Source of the DNA: Acidovorax sp. A79
GTDB taxonomy: Bacteria; Pseudomonadota; Gammaproteobacteria; Burkholderiales; Burkholderiaceae_C
Direction: 5' to 3'
NCBI RefSeq assembly: GCF_041154505.1
Contig: NZ_AP028672.1
Coordinates: 5,558,501-5,622,500, forward strand
DNA length: 64,000 nt
The notes below the pieces were generated by a model, which saw nothing but the letters and a program-made list of their open reading frames with translations, was not told where the DNA came from and made no database searches. This document shows, piece after piece, positions 48,390 to 57,904 of the stretch (its first letter is position 1; every line of letters starts with the position of its first letter). The position numbers were made by a program, and so were the translations under genes.

Positions 48390-48456
48390 TCTGGCCTGAT
48401 TGAAAATATCTGGTCAGAATGATATAGTCTGGTCTGAATTCACCATTCAGGCCAGA
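48390..48456 (+). promoter_or_regulatory. Promoter and four-site operator array of the vapBC-type module
   Basis: Promoter TTGAAA (48400-48405), 17-bp spacer, TATAGT (48423-48428). Four related decamers TCTGGCCTGA (48390), TCTGGTCAGA (48409), TCTGGTCTGA (48428) and TCAGGCCAGA (48447) start exactly 19 bp apart, alternate as near-palindromes, and cover both promoter boxes. Fits autorepression by an antitoxin-toxin complex. It also ends guaB's 3' region. Confidence 0.75.
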
Positions 48457-48482
48457 CTTTTCTTTTTGGGGTCCGCGCATCC

Positions 48483-48743
48483 ATGCAGTCCGTCGGCATC
48501 TACGAAGCCAAGAGCAGGTTCTCCGCCCTGATCGAGCTGGTCGAGCAGGGCGAGGAAGTGCGCATCACCCGCCACGGCAAAGAGGTTGTGCGCCTGCTGC
48601 CCGTGCGCCGCCGCCCCGTCATCACCGACGAGCAGATCGCTCGCGAGCTGGGCCAGATGGATGCTTTGCACGCCAGCATCCGGCCCGCAGGCGAAGTGGC
48701 CACTCCCGACACCTTGCGCCGCAAGGGCAGGGCTGCAGCATGA
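48483..48743 (+). CDS. Antitoxin of the Phd/YefM (VapB-like) family
   Basis: 86 residues. N-terminal Phd/YefM DNA-binding fold: VGIYEAKSRFSALIELVEQG followed by EEVRITRHGKEVVRLLP. The C-terminal part (ITDEQIARELGQMDALHASI) would wrap the toxin. It probably represses its own promoter through the decamer array upstream. Stop overlaps the toxin start by 4 bp. Confidence 0.92.
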   Translation: MQSVGIYEAKSRFSALIELVEQGEEVRITRHGKEVVRLLPVRRRPVITDEQIARELGQMDALHASIRPAGEVATPDTLRRKGRAAA

Positions 48744-49174
48744 CTGCCTTCGTCCTCGACGCCTCCGTCACCGCCGCCTGGCTGCTGCCCGATGCGGCCA
48801 GCGAGCACACGCGCCGCCTCTACACCCTGATCCGCCGCGACGAGGTCGAGCCCCAGGCCCCCAACCTCTGGCAGTGGGAGTGCAGCAACCTCATCTCCAG
48901 CGGCGTTCACAGCGGCCGCATCCCGCCCGCATCGATCGAAGGCCTGTGGGGCGTGCTCGAAGCCATTCGCCACCGTGTGGAGCTGCACGAACTGGCCCCC
49001 GCCCAGCACAAGGCCGTGCTCGACGTTGCGCTCGATACCGGCCTGCCCACGTTCGACGCCGCCTACCTGTGGCTGGCCCGCTCCCTGCGCCTGCCCCTGG
49101 CCACCTTCGATGCGGCGCAGGCAGCCGCCGCCCAGCGCAGCGGTGTACCACTTCTCGACCTCTCCAGCCTTTGA
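48740..49174 (+). CDS. VapC-family PIN-domain toxin ribonuclease
   Basis: 144 residues. PIN-domain acidic residues: Asp8 in [13 protein letters not shown], Glu48 in WQWECSNLI, Asp105 in [12 protein letters not shown] and Asp123 in LATFDAAQ. Such toxins cut RNA (often tRNA or rRNA) with Mg2+. Coupled to the antitoxin by ATGA. All key acids are present, so it is probably active. The module interrupts the guaB-guaA pair. Confidence 0.93.
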   Translation: MTAFVLDASVTAAWLLPDAASEHTRRLYTLIRRDEVEPQAPNLWQWECSNLISSGVHSGRIPPASIEGLWGVLEAIRHRVELHELAPAQHKAVLDVALDTGLPTFDAAYLWLARSLRLPLATFDAAQAAAAQRSGVPLLDLSSL

Positions 49175-49217
49175 CCAGGCGCCCCGTTTCTTGTCATCCC
49201 CTCGACCACCCACCGCC

Positions 49218-50837
49218 ATGCAACACCAGAAAATCCTCATCCTCGATTTCGGCTCGCAAGTCACCCAGCTCATCGCGCGCCGCGTGCGCGAAGCCAACGT
49301 GTACTGCGAAGTGCACCCCTGCGATGTGACGGACGAGTGGGTGCGTGACTACGCGAAGGACGGCTCGCTCAAGGGCATCATCCTCTCCGGCAGCCACGCC
49401 AGCGTGACCGAGGACACCACCGACCGCGCTCCCCAGGCCGTGTTCGAATTGGGTCTGCCCGTGCTGGGCATCTGCTACGGCATGCAAACGATGGCGCAGC
49501 AACTCGGTGGCAAGGTCGAAACCGGCCACAAGCGCGAGTTCGGCTTTGCCGCCGTGCGCGCCCGCGGCCACACCGCGCTGCTCAAGGACATCGCCGACTT
49601 CACCACCCCCGAAGGCCACGGCATGCTCAACGTCTGGATGAGCCACGGCGACAAGGTCACCGAGCTGCCCCCGGGCTTCAAGCTCATGGCCAGCACCGAC
49701 AGCTGCCCCATCGCCGGCATGGCCGACGAAGACCGCCGCTTCTACGCCGTGCAGTTCCACCCCGAAGTCACGCACACCGTGCAGGGCAGGGCGCTGCTGG
49801 AGCGCTTCGTGCTCGGCATCTGCGGCACCAACCCCGACTGGGTCATGCGCGACCACATCGCCGAGGCCGTGGAGCAGATCCGCCAGCAGGTGGGTGATGA
49901 AGAAGTCATCCTGGGCCTCTCCGGCGGTGTGGATTCGTCCGTGGCCGCGGCTCTCATCCACCGCGCCATCGGCGACCAGCTCACCTGCGTGTTCGTCGAC
50001 CACGGCCTGCTGCGCCTGAACGAAGGCGACATGGTCATGGACATGTTCGTCGGCAAGCTGCACGCCAAGGTGATCCGCGTGGATGCCAGCGACCTGTTCC
50101 TGGGCAAGCTGGCCGGCGTGAGCGAACCCGAAGCCAAGCGCAAGATCATCGGCGGCCTGTTCGTCGACGTGTTCAAGGCCGAAGCCGCGAAACTGAAGGC
50201 TGGCGATGGAGGCCACAAAGGCGCCACCTTCCTGGCCCAGGGCACCATCTACCCCGACGTGATTGAATCCGGCGGCGCCAAGAGCAAGAAGGCCGTCACC
50301 ATCAAGAGCCACCACAATGTGGGCGGCCTGCCCGAGCAGCTGGGCCTGAAGCTTTTGGAGCCCCTGCGCGATTTGTTCAAGGACGAAGTGCGCGAACTCG
50401 GCGTGGCCCTGGGCCTGCCGCCCGAAATGGTCTACCGCCACCCCTTCCCCGGCCCCGGCCTGGGCGTGCGCATTTTGGGCGAGGTGAAAAAAGAGTACGC
50501 CGACCTGCTGCGCCGCGCCGACGCCATCTTCATAGAAGAGCTGCGCAACTTCACCGACGAAGCCACCGGCAAGACCTGGTACGACCTCACCAGCCAGGCC
50601 TTCACCGTCTTCCTGCCAGTGAAGAGCGTGGGCGTGATGGGCGATGGCCGCACCTACGACTACGTGGTCGCCCTGCGCGCCGTGCAGACCAGCGACTTCA
50701 TGACCGCCGACTGGGCCGAACTGCCGTACGCCCTGCTCAAGAAGGTGTCGGGGCGCATCATTAACGAGGTGCGCGGCATCAACCGCGTGACCTACGACGT
50801 GTCGAGCAAGCCGCCGGCGACGATCGAGTGGGAGTGA
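49218..50837 (+). CDS. guaA: GMP synthase (glutamine-hydrolysing)
   Basis: 539 residues from ATG 49218. Converts XMP to GMP with ATP and glutamine. N-terminal class I glutamine amidotransferase with GICYGMQ (Cys86) and FHPEVTHT; then the ATP-pyrophosphatase P-loop [11 protein letters not shown] and the C-terminal dimerisation domain ending KPPATIEWE. It stands 43 bp after the toxin gene, so it may be partly co-transcribed with the toxin-antitoxin promoter. Confidence 0.98.
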   Translation: MQHQKILILDFGSQVTQLIARRVREANVYCEVHPCDVTDEWVRDYAKDGSLKGIILSGSHASVTEDTTDRAPQAVFELGLPVLGICYGMQTMAQQLGGKVETGHKREFGFAAVRARGHTALLKDIADFTTPEGHGMLNVWMSHGDKVTELPPGFKLMASTDSCPIAGMADEDRRFYAVQFHPEVTHTVQGRALLERFVLGICGTNPDWVMRDHIAEAVEQIRQQVGDEEVILGLSGGVDSSVAAALIHRAIGDQLTCVFVDHGLLRLNEGDMVMDMFVGKLHAKVIRVDASDLFLGKLAGVSEPEAKRKIIGGLFVDVFKAEAAKLKAGDGGHKGATFLAQGTIYPDVIESGGAKSKKAVTIKSHHNVGGLPEQLGLKLLEPLRDLFKDEVRELGVALGLPPEMVYRHPFPGPGLGVRILGEVKKEYADLLRRADAIFIEELRNFTDEATGKTWYDLTSQAFTVFLPVKSVGVMGDGRTYDYVVALRAVQTSDFMTADWAELPYALLKKVSGRIINEVRGINRVTYDVSSKPPATIEWE

Positions 50838-50866
50838 ACTGGCGTCCTTCGGACCATCGCCAGTTC
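50836..50866 (+). terminator. Weak hairpin terminator after guaA
   Basis: GAACTGGCG (50836-50844) and CGCCAGTTC (50858-50866) are perfect inverted repeats that begin within the stop codon; only TTCTT follows, so termination may be partial. Confidence 0.45.
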
Positions 50867-50994
50867 TTCTGGGAGGCATTCTGGTGTGCGGTCCGTCCGC
50901 ATCCAGGATGCCTGCCGCATGCGCAGACTGGGGTCCACCGGAGTGCGTAGCCTCTTTCCATCACCGGGAGGGGCTTTCACGCACGATCCCCGCC

Positions 50995-51438
50995 ATGAGT
51001 ACTTTTTCCAGTGCCTTTCACGCCGCAGTGATCCGCATGGCCCGCAAGGAGCTCAAACCCGAACTGCAGGGCATGCGCAAGGCAGTCACCAGCCACCGGT
51101 CCGGGATCGCGGTGCTCAAGCGCGAGGTCAAAGCGCTGGCGTCTCAGCTCAAGGCCACCCGGCGGTATGTCCCCAAAGCGGCGGAGCGGGAGGCTGCGTC
51201 TGCAGAGCGCGTATCCGCGAAGCGGCACGGCGAATTCCAGCCCGATGTGCTCCGCCAGATGCGCACGGCGCTGGGCATCACGCAGGCGCAACTGGCCATC
51301 TTGCTGGGCGTTTCTTCGCTGTCGGTCTACAAATGGGAGACGCGCGGCGTCACCCCGCGTGCGGCGCAATTGGCTTGGATTGACGAGGTGCGCGAGATGG
51401 GGCCGCGCAAGGCGCTGGCAGCGCTCGCACTGGATTGA
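50995..51438 (+). CDS. XRE-type helix-turn-helix regulator
   Basis: 147 residues from ATG 50995. N-terminal coiled-coil-like region (LKREVKALASQLKATRRY), then a C-terminal helix-turn-helix (MRTALGITQAQLAILLGVSSLSVYKWE). The inverted order (helix-turn-helix at the C-terminal side) is unlike typical Xre proteins. Homologues are often stand-alone. Target unknown. Confidence 0.8.
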   Translation: MSTFSSAFHAAVIRMARKELKPELQGMRKAVTSHRSGIAVLKREVKALASQLKATRRYVPKAAEREAASAERVSAKRHGEFQPDVLRQMRTALGITQAQLAILLGVSSLSVYKWETRGVTPRAAQLAWIDEVREMGPRKALAALALD

Positions 51439-51721
51439 AGGCGCTCTGCGCCGTCTGGATGCGAACGGTCAAAGCCCATCATCCGCAGGCGCCCGGGCAG
51501 AGGTTGAAAGCCTGGGCTTGCGTCGTTCTCTCTGGCTGCCGATCGGGAGGTTTTTCGCGCGGTGCCGCCGGGGAATGCCCAATGACCCTCCCGCCAACTG
51601 CCTGCGCGGCGCACCGGCCGGGCCGTCCGCATCTATCATCGGCACACTGCATGCCCCCTTTTTTTCGCAGAAGCTGTACCGGCACCCGGCCAACGGGCTG
51701 GCCGGTGCGTCCCTGAAGTCG

Positions 51722-51946
51722 ATGTACAAATTCCTCTCCATGCAGCCCCAAAAGCAAACCTCCACCAACCGCTGCAGCTTTTGCGGCGCAACCAGCTACC
51801 GGCGCGTCGTCGCGCGGGATGCTGCCGGAGCAATGCGCTACGCGGAGAGGTTGGTGTGCACTGGCTGCACCCGCGAGTTCCCCAGCGTGAAGGTCTGGCG
51901 CGAAGGCCTTCCCGACGGCTCCACGGCCCCTGCGCCAGCCCCGTGA
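51722..51946 (+). CDS. Small zinc-ribbon protein
   Basis: 74 residues from ATG 51722 (ATG 51740 is an alternative). Two CxxC pairs, CSFCGATSYRR and LVCTGCTREF, form a probable zinc ribbon 26 residues apart. Ends with a Pro/Ala tail. No site is clear upstream. The gap 51439-51721 before it holds nothing else that was recognised. Function unknown. Confidence 0.55.
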   Translation: MYKFLSMQPQKQTSTNRCSFCGATSYRRVVARDAAGAMRYAERLVCTGCTREFPSVKVWREGLPDGSTAPAPAP

Positions 51947-52330
51947 GGGGGCGCTTCCGTCTCCCAGCTCTTTGACGAGCAGCAGCAGTGCCGAACCCCT
52001 TGGCGCGTGATGAGACCTGCGGCGTCCCTCGGCATCCCACCCAAACGTTGTGCAACCAGAGCGGACCCTCGACGACGATCTGTTGAACATTGTGGAAGGT
52101 GCCACCTGTCGCCCACGTTGATGTGGCGAAGAAGGCGTTGACGGCAACCCTGCGGGAGCACGCACGGCAAAAAATCCCGAGGGTGGTGCCGCAACTGCGT
52201 GAGAAGAGTCGCCAGCCAAGCCTGCGCAAGGAGATCCCGTTTCGACCCGACATCCTCGGCGCGGTGCCGCTAGACTTTCTGCATGGCGCGCTTGCCCGCC
52301 AGTCTTCCCGAAATTGAATGGGCACCAAGA
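51947..52330. other. 384-bp stretch without a convincing gene
   Basis: Both strands have short open frames (for example 52090-52317 plus, 51838-52194 minus) without recognisable family features. A run rich in Arg/Lys codons on the plus strand (REHARQKIPRVVPQLREKSR) might be a decayed gene, but no family could be named. No terminator or tRNA was seen. Confidence 0.4.
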
Positions 52331-53095
52331 ATGAACGCTGAAAAAGTTGCCGTGGTCACGGGCGCCGGTTCCGGTATTGGCAAGGCTGTTGCACTCGCCC
52401 TGGCGGGCAACGGCTATTGCGTCGTGCTGGCAGGGCGCCGCGCCGCACTCCTGGAAGAAGTGGCTGCGCAGGCCCAGGCAAGCTTTGGCGCGGGAGCCCG
52501 CATGCTGTGTGTGCCCACCGATGTGTGCGACCCCGCCGCCGTGGAAAGCCTCTTTGCACAGGCCGTCGCCCGCTTCGGGCGCGTGGACTTGCTGTTCAAC
52601 AATGCGGGACGTGGCAATCCACCCGGCTCCTTCTTGGACTGGACACCGCAGCAGTGGCGCGACGTGGTGGATGTGAACCTGAACGGCATGTTTTATTGCC
52701 TGCAGCAGGCCTTTCGGACCATGCGCGATCAGACCCCGCAGGGCGGGCGCATCATCAACAATGGCTCGATTTCTGCACACGCGCCCCGGCCCAACTCGGC
52801 CGCCTACACCGCGACAAAACATGCCGTGATGGGTCTGACGAAAACTGCGGCACTTGACGGGCGCGCATACAACGTCGCGGTAGGCCAGATCGACATTGGC
52901 AATGCCATGACGGACTTGGCGTCGCGCATGGCCAAGGGGGTGCCGCAGGCCAATGGGGAAATCGCCATCGAACCCTTGATGGATGCCGACATCGTGGCGC
53001 AGTCGGTGCTGTACATGGCCAGCCTGCCTCTGGAGGCGAACGTGCTGTTTCACACGGTCATGGCCACCAGGATGCCGTTTGTCGGGCGAGGGTGA
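52331..53095 (+). CDS. Short-chain dehydrogenase/reductase
   Basis: 254 residues from ATG 52331. Cofactor motif TGAGSGIG near residue 12, NNAGRG, and the catalytic triad Ser (GSISAH), Tyr (YTATK) and Lys. An Arg pair in LAGRRAAL suggests NADP preference. The C-terminal part is slightly divergent ([13 protein letters not shown]). Substrate unknown; no operon partner. Confidence 0.9.
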   Translation: MNAEKVAVVTGAGSGIGKAVALALAGNGYCVVLAGRRAALLEEVAAQAQASFGAGARMLCVPTDVCDPAAVESLFAQAVARFGRVDLLFNNAGRGNPPGSFLDWTPQQWRDVVDVNLNGMFYCLQQAFRTMRDQTPQGGRIINNGSISAHAPRPNSAAYTATKHAVMGLTKTAALDGRAYNVAVGQIDIGNAMTDLASRMAKGVPQANGEIAIEPLMDADIVAQSVLYMASLPLEANVLFHTVMATRMPFVGRG

Positions 53096-53211
53096 GATCC
53101 ATTCAGGGCGATGCCTGCGGACGTGCAATGCATGGCTCTGGCGGGGGCAACCGTTGCTACACCTGCTGCTGAAGTGGAGCGTTCACCCCCACGGCGTGTT
53201 CCGCCCCTGAT

Positions 53212-53901
53212 TCAGGAACGCTGCGAATCCAGTGGCTCGTGGCTCTTTGCCACTTCCTGCGCCATGGCATGGCTTTCAATTAGCAGCTGGTAGGGCGGGA
53301 ACACGGCGCTGTAGGCCTCGGCCCATTGCAGCGCATCCTCGCGGTTCCAGGTCTTTTGCACCTCAGAACACACGGCGGCCGTGTCCATCGGCACCACCCC
53401 GGCCTGCACGATGCGCGCCAGCGTGATCTCCTGGGCCATCTTCGAGTAGGTGCCCGAGGCATCGATGACGGCGAACACCTGGTAGCCCTCATGCACCGCC
53501 GCGATGCTCGGAAAGGCCATGCACACGCTGGTGATGGTGCCGGCGATGATGAGCTGCCTGCGCCCCGTGGCCTTCACGGCGGCGACGAACTCGGGGTTGT
53601 CCCAGGCGTTGATCTCGCCCTTGCGCGCCACATACTGCGCGTGCGGGGCGTATTTGTGGATTTCGGGGATCAGCGGGCCGTTCGGACCCTGTGGCACCGA
53701 GGCCGTGGTGATGACCGGCATCTTGGCCAGCGTCGCCACCTTGGCCAGCGTCGTCGCGTTGCTGCGTACCTCGGTGAATGGCATGTCCTTGATGGTCTGG
53801 AACAGGCCGCTCTGGTGGTCGATCAGGAGCATCGCCGCGTTGTCAGGGTCGATGATCGGCCGTGCGCCGCTGAAGTTGGCGATGGTGTTGGGGGTGTTCA
53901 T
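53212..53901 (-). CDS. Isochorismatase-family hydrolase
   Basis: 229 residues from ATG 53901; AGGAG lies six bases upstream, whereas the in-frame ATG at 53907 touches that site. Cysteine hydrolase fold: AMLLIDHQSGLF with the catalytic Asp, the Lys in ARKGEINAW, and the nucleophile Cys in TSVCMAFPSIAAV. Resembles YcaC-type hydrolases. Lies 140 bp after the pirin gene on the same strand, probably one operon. Confidence 0.92.
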   Translation of the reverse strand: MNTPNTIANFSGARPIIDPDNAAMLLIDHQSGLFQTIKDMPFTEVRSNATTLAKVATLAKMPVITTASVPQGPNGPLIPEIHKYAPHAQYVARKGEINAWDNPEFVAAVKATGRRQLIIAGTITSVCMAFPSIAAVHEGYQVFAVIDASGTYSKMAQEITLARIVQAGVVPMDTAAVCSEVQKTWNREDALQWAEAYSAVFPPYQLLIESHAMAQEVAKSHEPLDSQRS

Positions 53902-54041
53902 GGTCATCTCCTGGAGTTTGCAAATTGCCCGGGATGGGCGGATGGGACGCAGCCGTGCCCCTCCGGCCAGCAAGTCCGGAAAGCCAACACCGCGCCGAAG
54001 GGAAAAGAGGGGAGGCCTTCCTTCTGGAAAGCCTCGTGTGC

Positions 54042-54908
54042 TCAGGCCGTCATCAGGCCGAAGCGGCCGCTGTTGAAGTCGGCCATGGCCTGGCGGATCT
54101 CGGCCTCGCTGTTCATCACGAACGGGCCATGGCCCACCACGGGCTCGTCGATCGGCTCGCCCGACAGCCACAGCACGGTCGCATCGCTGTGGGCCTCGAT
54201 CTCCACGCCGCTGCCGGCGCGCTCGAGGTGCACCAACTGGCCTTCGCGTGCGACCGCACTGCCGTTGACCAGCACCGTGCCGTGCAGCACGACCAGTGCC
54301 AGCGTATGGCCGTCCTTCGCGTCGAAGCGGCCCACGCTGCCCTGGCCGATGCGGATGTCCCACACGTTCATCGCCGTGAAGGTGCGCGCCGGGCCGCGAT
54401 GCCCGTCGAACTCGCCGGCAATCACCCGCACCCGGCCCGCGCCCTCGGGCAGGTCCACGGTTGGAATCTGCGCATCCACCAGGGTCTGGTAGCCCGGCGC
54501 GGCCATCTTGTCCTTCGCGGGCAGGTTGACCCAGAGCTGCACCATCTCGATGGTGCCCCCGCGTTCGGTGAAGGCGCGCGAGTGGAATTCCTCGTGCAGG
54601 ATGCCGCCGCCGGCGGTCATCCACTGCACGTCACCAGGGCCGATCAGGCCGCCCGCACCGGTGGAGTCCTTGTGCTCCAGTTCACCCTGGTAGACGATGG
54701 TCACGGTCTCGAAGCCTCGGTGCGGATGCTGGCCGACGCCGCGAGGGCGCACGGCCGGCCCGAAGGGCGTCGGCGCCGCGTGATCGAGCAGCAGGAACGG
54801 GCTCAGGTGCTGGCCCAGGCCGTCATAGCCAAACAGCGAGCGGACAGGGAAACCATCGCCCACCCAATGTGGACGGGGAGCGCTGTAGACACCGAGAACT
54901 TTCTTCAT
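54042..54908 (-). CDS. Pirin-family bicupin protein
   Basis: 288 residues from ATG 54908; AGGAG six bases upstream decides this over the in-frame ATG 54914. The pirin signature is HPHRGFETVTIVYQGELEHKDS with the His and Glu metal ligands; later VQWMTAGGGILHEEFH. Pirins bind Fe and some have quercetinase activity or regulatory roles. Divergent from the LysR gene at 55039. Confidence 0.93.
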   Translation of the reverse strand: MKKVLGVYSAPRPHWVGDGFPVRSLFGYDGLGQHLSPFLLLDHAAPTPFGPAVRPRGVGQHPHRGFETVTIVYQGELEHKDSTGAGGLIGPGDVQWMTAGGGILHEEFHSRAFTERGGTIEMVQLWVNLPAKDKMAAPGYQTLVDAQIPTVDLPEGAGRVRVIAGEFDGHRGPARTFTAMNVWDIRIGQGSVGRFDAKDGHTLALVVLHGTVLVNGSAVAREGQLVHLERAGSGVEIEAHSDATVLWLSGEPIDEPVVGHGPFVMNSEAEIRQAMADFNSGRFGLMTA

Positions 54909-54986
54909 TTGCATCTCCTTGCGTCGCCAGAAAAAGGTCTTGGCCGATGGATAGAGAATATGGTTTGAACGATGATCCCGGTAGTT

Positions 54987-54999
54987 GGCAATATTTGCC
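54987..54999. promoter_or_regulatory. Candidate LysR operator upstream of the pirin gene
   Basis: GGCAA-TAT-TTGCC is an inverted repeat in the 130-bp gap between the divergent pirin and LysR genes. Position suggests control of both. Confidence 0.4.
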
Positions 55000-55038
55000 G
55001 TCAGAGTTCTATTTAAGGAACGATAAGGCCTGTCCCTG

Positions 55039-55941
55039 ATGAAAGACCTGAACGATCTTTACTACTACGTGCAGGTGGTGGACCACGGCGGCTTCGCGCC
55101 GGCCGGTCGCGCGCTGGGCATGCCCAAGTCCAAGCTGAGCCGGCGCATCGCGCTGCTGGAGGAGCGCCTGGGGACGCGCCTGATCCAGCGGTCCACCCGG
55201 CGTTTTGCCGTCACCGAGACCGGCCAGACCTACTATGGCCATTGCAAGGCGATGCTGGTGGAGGCCGAGGCCGCCGACGAAGCCATTGCGCTGGCGCATG
55301 CCGAACCACGGGGCATCGTGCGCATGACCTGCCCGGTGGCGCTGCTCGATGCGCGCATCGCCGACATGGTGGCGGCTTTCATGGTGGCGCATCCGCGCGT
55401 GGAGATCCATCTGGAGGAAACCAATCGGCGCGTGGACGTGGTGGGCGAGGGGATCGACGTGGCCATCCGCGTGCGTCCACCGCCGATCGAGGACAGCGAC
55501 CTTGTGATGCGCGTGCTTGCGGAGCGCGGGCAATGCCTGGTGGCGTGTCCGCGCCTGCTGTCCAATGGCATACCAAAAACACCCGCCGACCTGGCGGGCC
55601 TGCCGAGCATGGACCTGGGCCTGCCGCAGCACGAGCATGTGTGGAACCTTGTCGGCCCCGAGGATGCCCGGGCGGCCATTCGCCACCGGCCGCGCCTGAT
55701 CACACGCGGGATGCTGGCGCTGCGGGCCGCCGCCATCGCAGGCGTGGGCGTGGTGCAGCTGCCCTCCATGATGGTGCGCGAGCAGATCGAGCACGGCCTG
55801 CTGGTCCACGTGATCCGCGGCTGGGCGCCGCGCCGCGAGATCATCCACGCGGTGTTCGCCTCGCGGCGCGGGCTGCTGCCGGCGGTGCGGGCGCTGGTGG
55901 ATTTCCTGGCGGACCGGTTTCAGGCGCTGGACGAGGACTGA
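55039..55941 (+). CDS. LysR-family transcriptional regulator
   Basis: 300 residues. Helix-turn-helix GGFAPAGRALGMPKSKLSRR near residue 17, then the LysR effector domain (GIVRMTCPVALLDARIADMV). CrgA-like subgroup. In this subgroup and gene order, LysR beside pirin and isochorismatase-like genes often responds to electrophiles or quinones. Divergent from those genes. Confidence 0.93.
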   Translation: MKDLNDLYYYVQVVDHGGFAPAGRALGMPKSKLSRRIALLEERLGTRLIQRSTRRFAVTETGQTYYGHCKAMLVEAEAADEAIALAHAEPRGIVRMTCPVALLDARIADMVAAFMVAHPRVEIHLEETNRRVDVVGEGIDVAIRVRPPPIEDSDLVMRVLAERGQCLVACPRLLSNGIPKTPADLAGLPSMDLGLPQHEHVWNLVGPEDARAAIRHRPRLITRGMLALRAAAIAGVGVVQLPSMMVREQIEHGLLVHVIRGWAPRREIIHAVFASRRGLLPAVRALVDFLADRFQALDED

Positions 55942-56115
55942 GCTGCCAGGGGCAGTGCTGGAAGGGCAAGCCGCCGCATTGCCGCGCAGCCGGTCACCGT
56001 CAACGGGATGAAGAACTCATGCACCGCGCGTTCGCGGTACGCCCATGGGCAACGCCGGAGCAGACAGAGTCTGGTGCGCGCCCCGAGGCCGCGGGGTGGG
56101 CTGCCAATCCGTCGG

Positions 56116-57030
56116 TCACCGCGTCCCCGCCAGGCCGGAAGCCAGCGCCTTGGCGTTGTGCGCGAAGAGCTTGAGGTAGGTGTCGGCCTCGGTGCCGGGC
56201 ACCGAGAGCGCGTCCGAGTACAGCCTGCCGCCCAGCACCGCGCCGCCTTCCTTCGCGATGCGCTCCACCAGGCGCGGATCGGTGATGTTCTCGACGAACA
56301 CCGCGCGCACGTCCTGCCGGCGGATCTGGTCGATCAGCTTCGCCACGTCGGCGGCCGAAGCCTCGCCGTCGGTGCTCACGCCCTGCGGCGACAGGAAATC
56401 GACGCCATAGGCCGCACCGAAGTAGCCGAAGGCATCGTGCGAGGTGATCACCCGGCGCTTGGGGCGCGGCACGGCCGCGAGCTGCGCACGCACCTCGCGG
56501 TCGAGCGCCCGGATCTGCTCGGTGTAGCGCGCCGCGCGCTGGATGAAGACGCCTGCTTGCGCAGGCCGCGCGCTGCTGAGCGCGTCGCGCACGTTCGCAA
56601 CGTAGCGCTCAGCGTTCGCGAGGTCCTGCCAGGCGTGCGGGTCGCTGCCGTGGCCCGGCTTGCCCCCGTGGCCGTGCCCATCCTTGCGCAGCTTCACGCC
56701 CTGGCTCGCAGTGACCACCTTGCCGCGATAGCCCGATGCCTGCACCAGGCGATCGATCCAGCCTTCGAACCCCAGGCCGTTGACCACGACCAGGTCGGCG
56801 CGGGCCAGGTGGCGGGCGTCCGCCGGGCTGGGCTGGAACACGTGCGCATCGGCATCGGGGCCGACCAGGGCGACGATGTCGACGGCATCGCCGCCCACCT
56901 CGCGAACGATGTCCGCCAGGATGGAAAAGCTGGCAACGACCCGTAGTGGCCGTTCGGACTGAGCCAACGCGGGAGAGGCAGCCAGTGCCAGCAGCAGCGC
57001 CGCGACGGAAGATCGGCGGGAGAGGGTCAT
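56116..57030 (-). CDS. Metal ABC transporter substrate-binding protein (zinc/manganese type)
   Basis: 304 residues. Signal peptide ALLLALAASPALAQ. Cluster A-I fold with likely metal ligands His63 (DADAHVFQPSP), His132 (SDPHAWQD), His198 (ITSHDAFGYFG) and an Asp near the C-terminus (LYSDALSVPG). A His-rich loop (residues 118-128, GHGHGGKPGHG) favours zinc, though Mn or Fe is possible. Last gene of a five-gene overlapping operon. Confidence 0.93.
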   Translation of the reverse strand: MTLSRRSSVAALLLALAASPALAQSERPLRVVASFSILADIVREVGGDAVDIVALVGPDADAHVFQPSPADARHLARADLVVVNGLGFEGWIDRLVQASGYRGKVVTASQGVKLRKDGHGHGGKPGHGSDPHAWQDLANAERYVANVRDALSSARPAQAGVFIQRAARYTEQIRALDREVRAQLAAVPRPKRRVITSHDAFGYFGAAYGVDFLSPQGVSTDGEASAADVAKLIDQIRRQDVRAVFVENITDPRLVERIAKEGGAVLGGRLYSDALSVPGTEADTYLKLFAHNAKALASGLAGTR

Positions 57031-57031
57031 T

Positions 57032-57904
57032 TCAGGCCTTGCGGTGTGGACGGCGCCGGTGGCGCCAGAGAAGGCCGTCGCGGGGGCCCGCGGCGACGGA
57101 GAGCAGATAGGCGATGCCCGCGACCAGCACGATGGCCGGGCCCGACGGCCACTGCGCGTGGTACGACAGCAGCAGACCGATGAAACCCGAGAGCGCCGCG
57201 ATGACGGCCGCCACCAGCGCCAGGCTCCAGACTTCCGCCGCCCAGAAGCGCGCCGCCGTGGCGGGCAGCATCATCAGGCCGACGGCCATCAGGGTGCCCA
57301 GGGCCTGGAAGCCCGCCACGAGGTTCGCCACGGTCAGCACCAGGAAGACGGCGTGCACCAGCGTGCCGCGGCCGCCGACATTGCGAAGAAATCCAGGGTC
57401 CAGGCACTCCACCACCAGCGGCCGATAGATCACGGCCAGGACGGCCAGCGTCACGCTGGCGACGCTGGCGATGAGCAGCAGCGCCGCATCGTCCACGGCC
57501 AGGATGGTGCCGAACAGCAGGTGCATCAGATCGACGCTGCTGCCATGTGTGGAGACCATCAGCACGCCGAGCGCGAGGGCGATCAAATAGAAAGCCGCGA
57601 AACTCGCGTCCTCGCGCTGCGACGTGGCCCGCGTCACGAAGCCCGCCGCGAGCGCGACCACGAGCGCCGCGAAGAAGCCGCCCAGGCTCATGGCCGGCAG
57701 CGAGAAGCCGGCGATCAGAAACCCCAGCGCGGCCCCCGGCAGCAGCGCGTGGCCCATGGCATCGCCCACCAGGCTCATGCGCCGCAGCACCAGCAGCGTG
57801 CCCATCGGCGCGCTGCCGAGGCTCAGGGCCAGTGTCGCGACCAGCGCGCGGCGCATGAAGCCGTACTCGGAGAACGGCTGGAGGAGCAGGGATGCCAGCG
57901 TCAT
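57032..57904 (-). CDS. Metal ABC transporter permease (ZnuB/MntB type)
   Basis: 290 residues from ATG 57904, overlapping the ATPase stop by 4 bp. Eight or nine membrane spans; family motif LVLRRMSLVGDAMGHALLPG and GTLMAVGLMMLPATAARF. Forms the channel for the binding protein at 56116. The stop is one base from the next start. Confidence 0.94.
   Translation of the reverse strand: MTLASLLLQPFSEYGFMRRALVATLALSLGSAPMGTLLVLRRMSLVGDAMGHALLPGAALGFLIAGFSLPAMSLGGFFAALVVALAAGFVTRATSQREDASFAAFYLIALALGVLMVSTHGSSVDLMHLLFGTILAVDDAALLLIASVASVTLAVLAVIYRPLVVECLDPGFLRNVGGRGTLVHAVFLVLTVANLVAGFQALGTLMAVGLMMLPATAARFWAAEVWSLALVAAVIAALSGFIGLLLSYHAQWPSGPAIVLVAGIAYLLSVAAGPRDGLLWRHRRRPHRKA

Noticed and set aside
51838..52328. 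Decayed transposase between the zinc-ribbon and SDR genes
   Set aside because: Arg/Lys-rich frames gave the impression, but no DDE or helix-turn-helix motif could be found on either strand.
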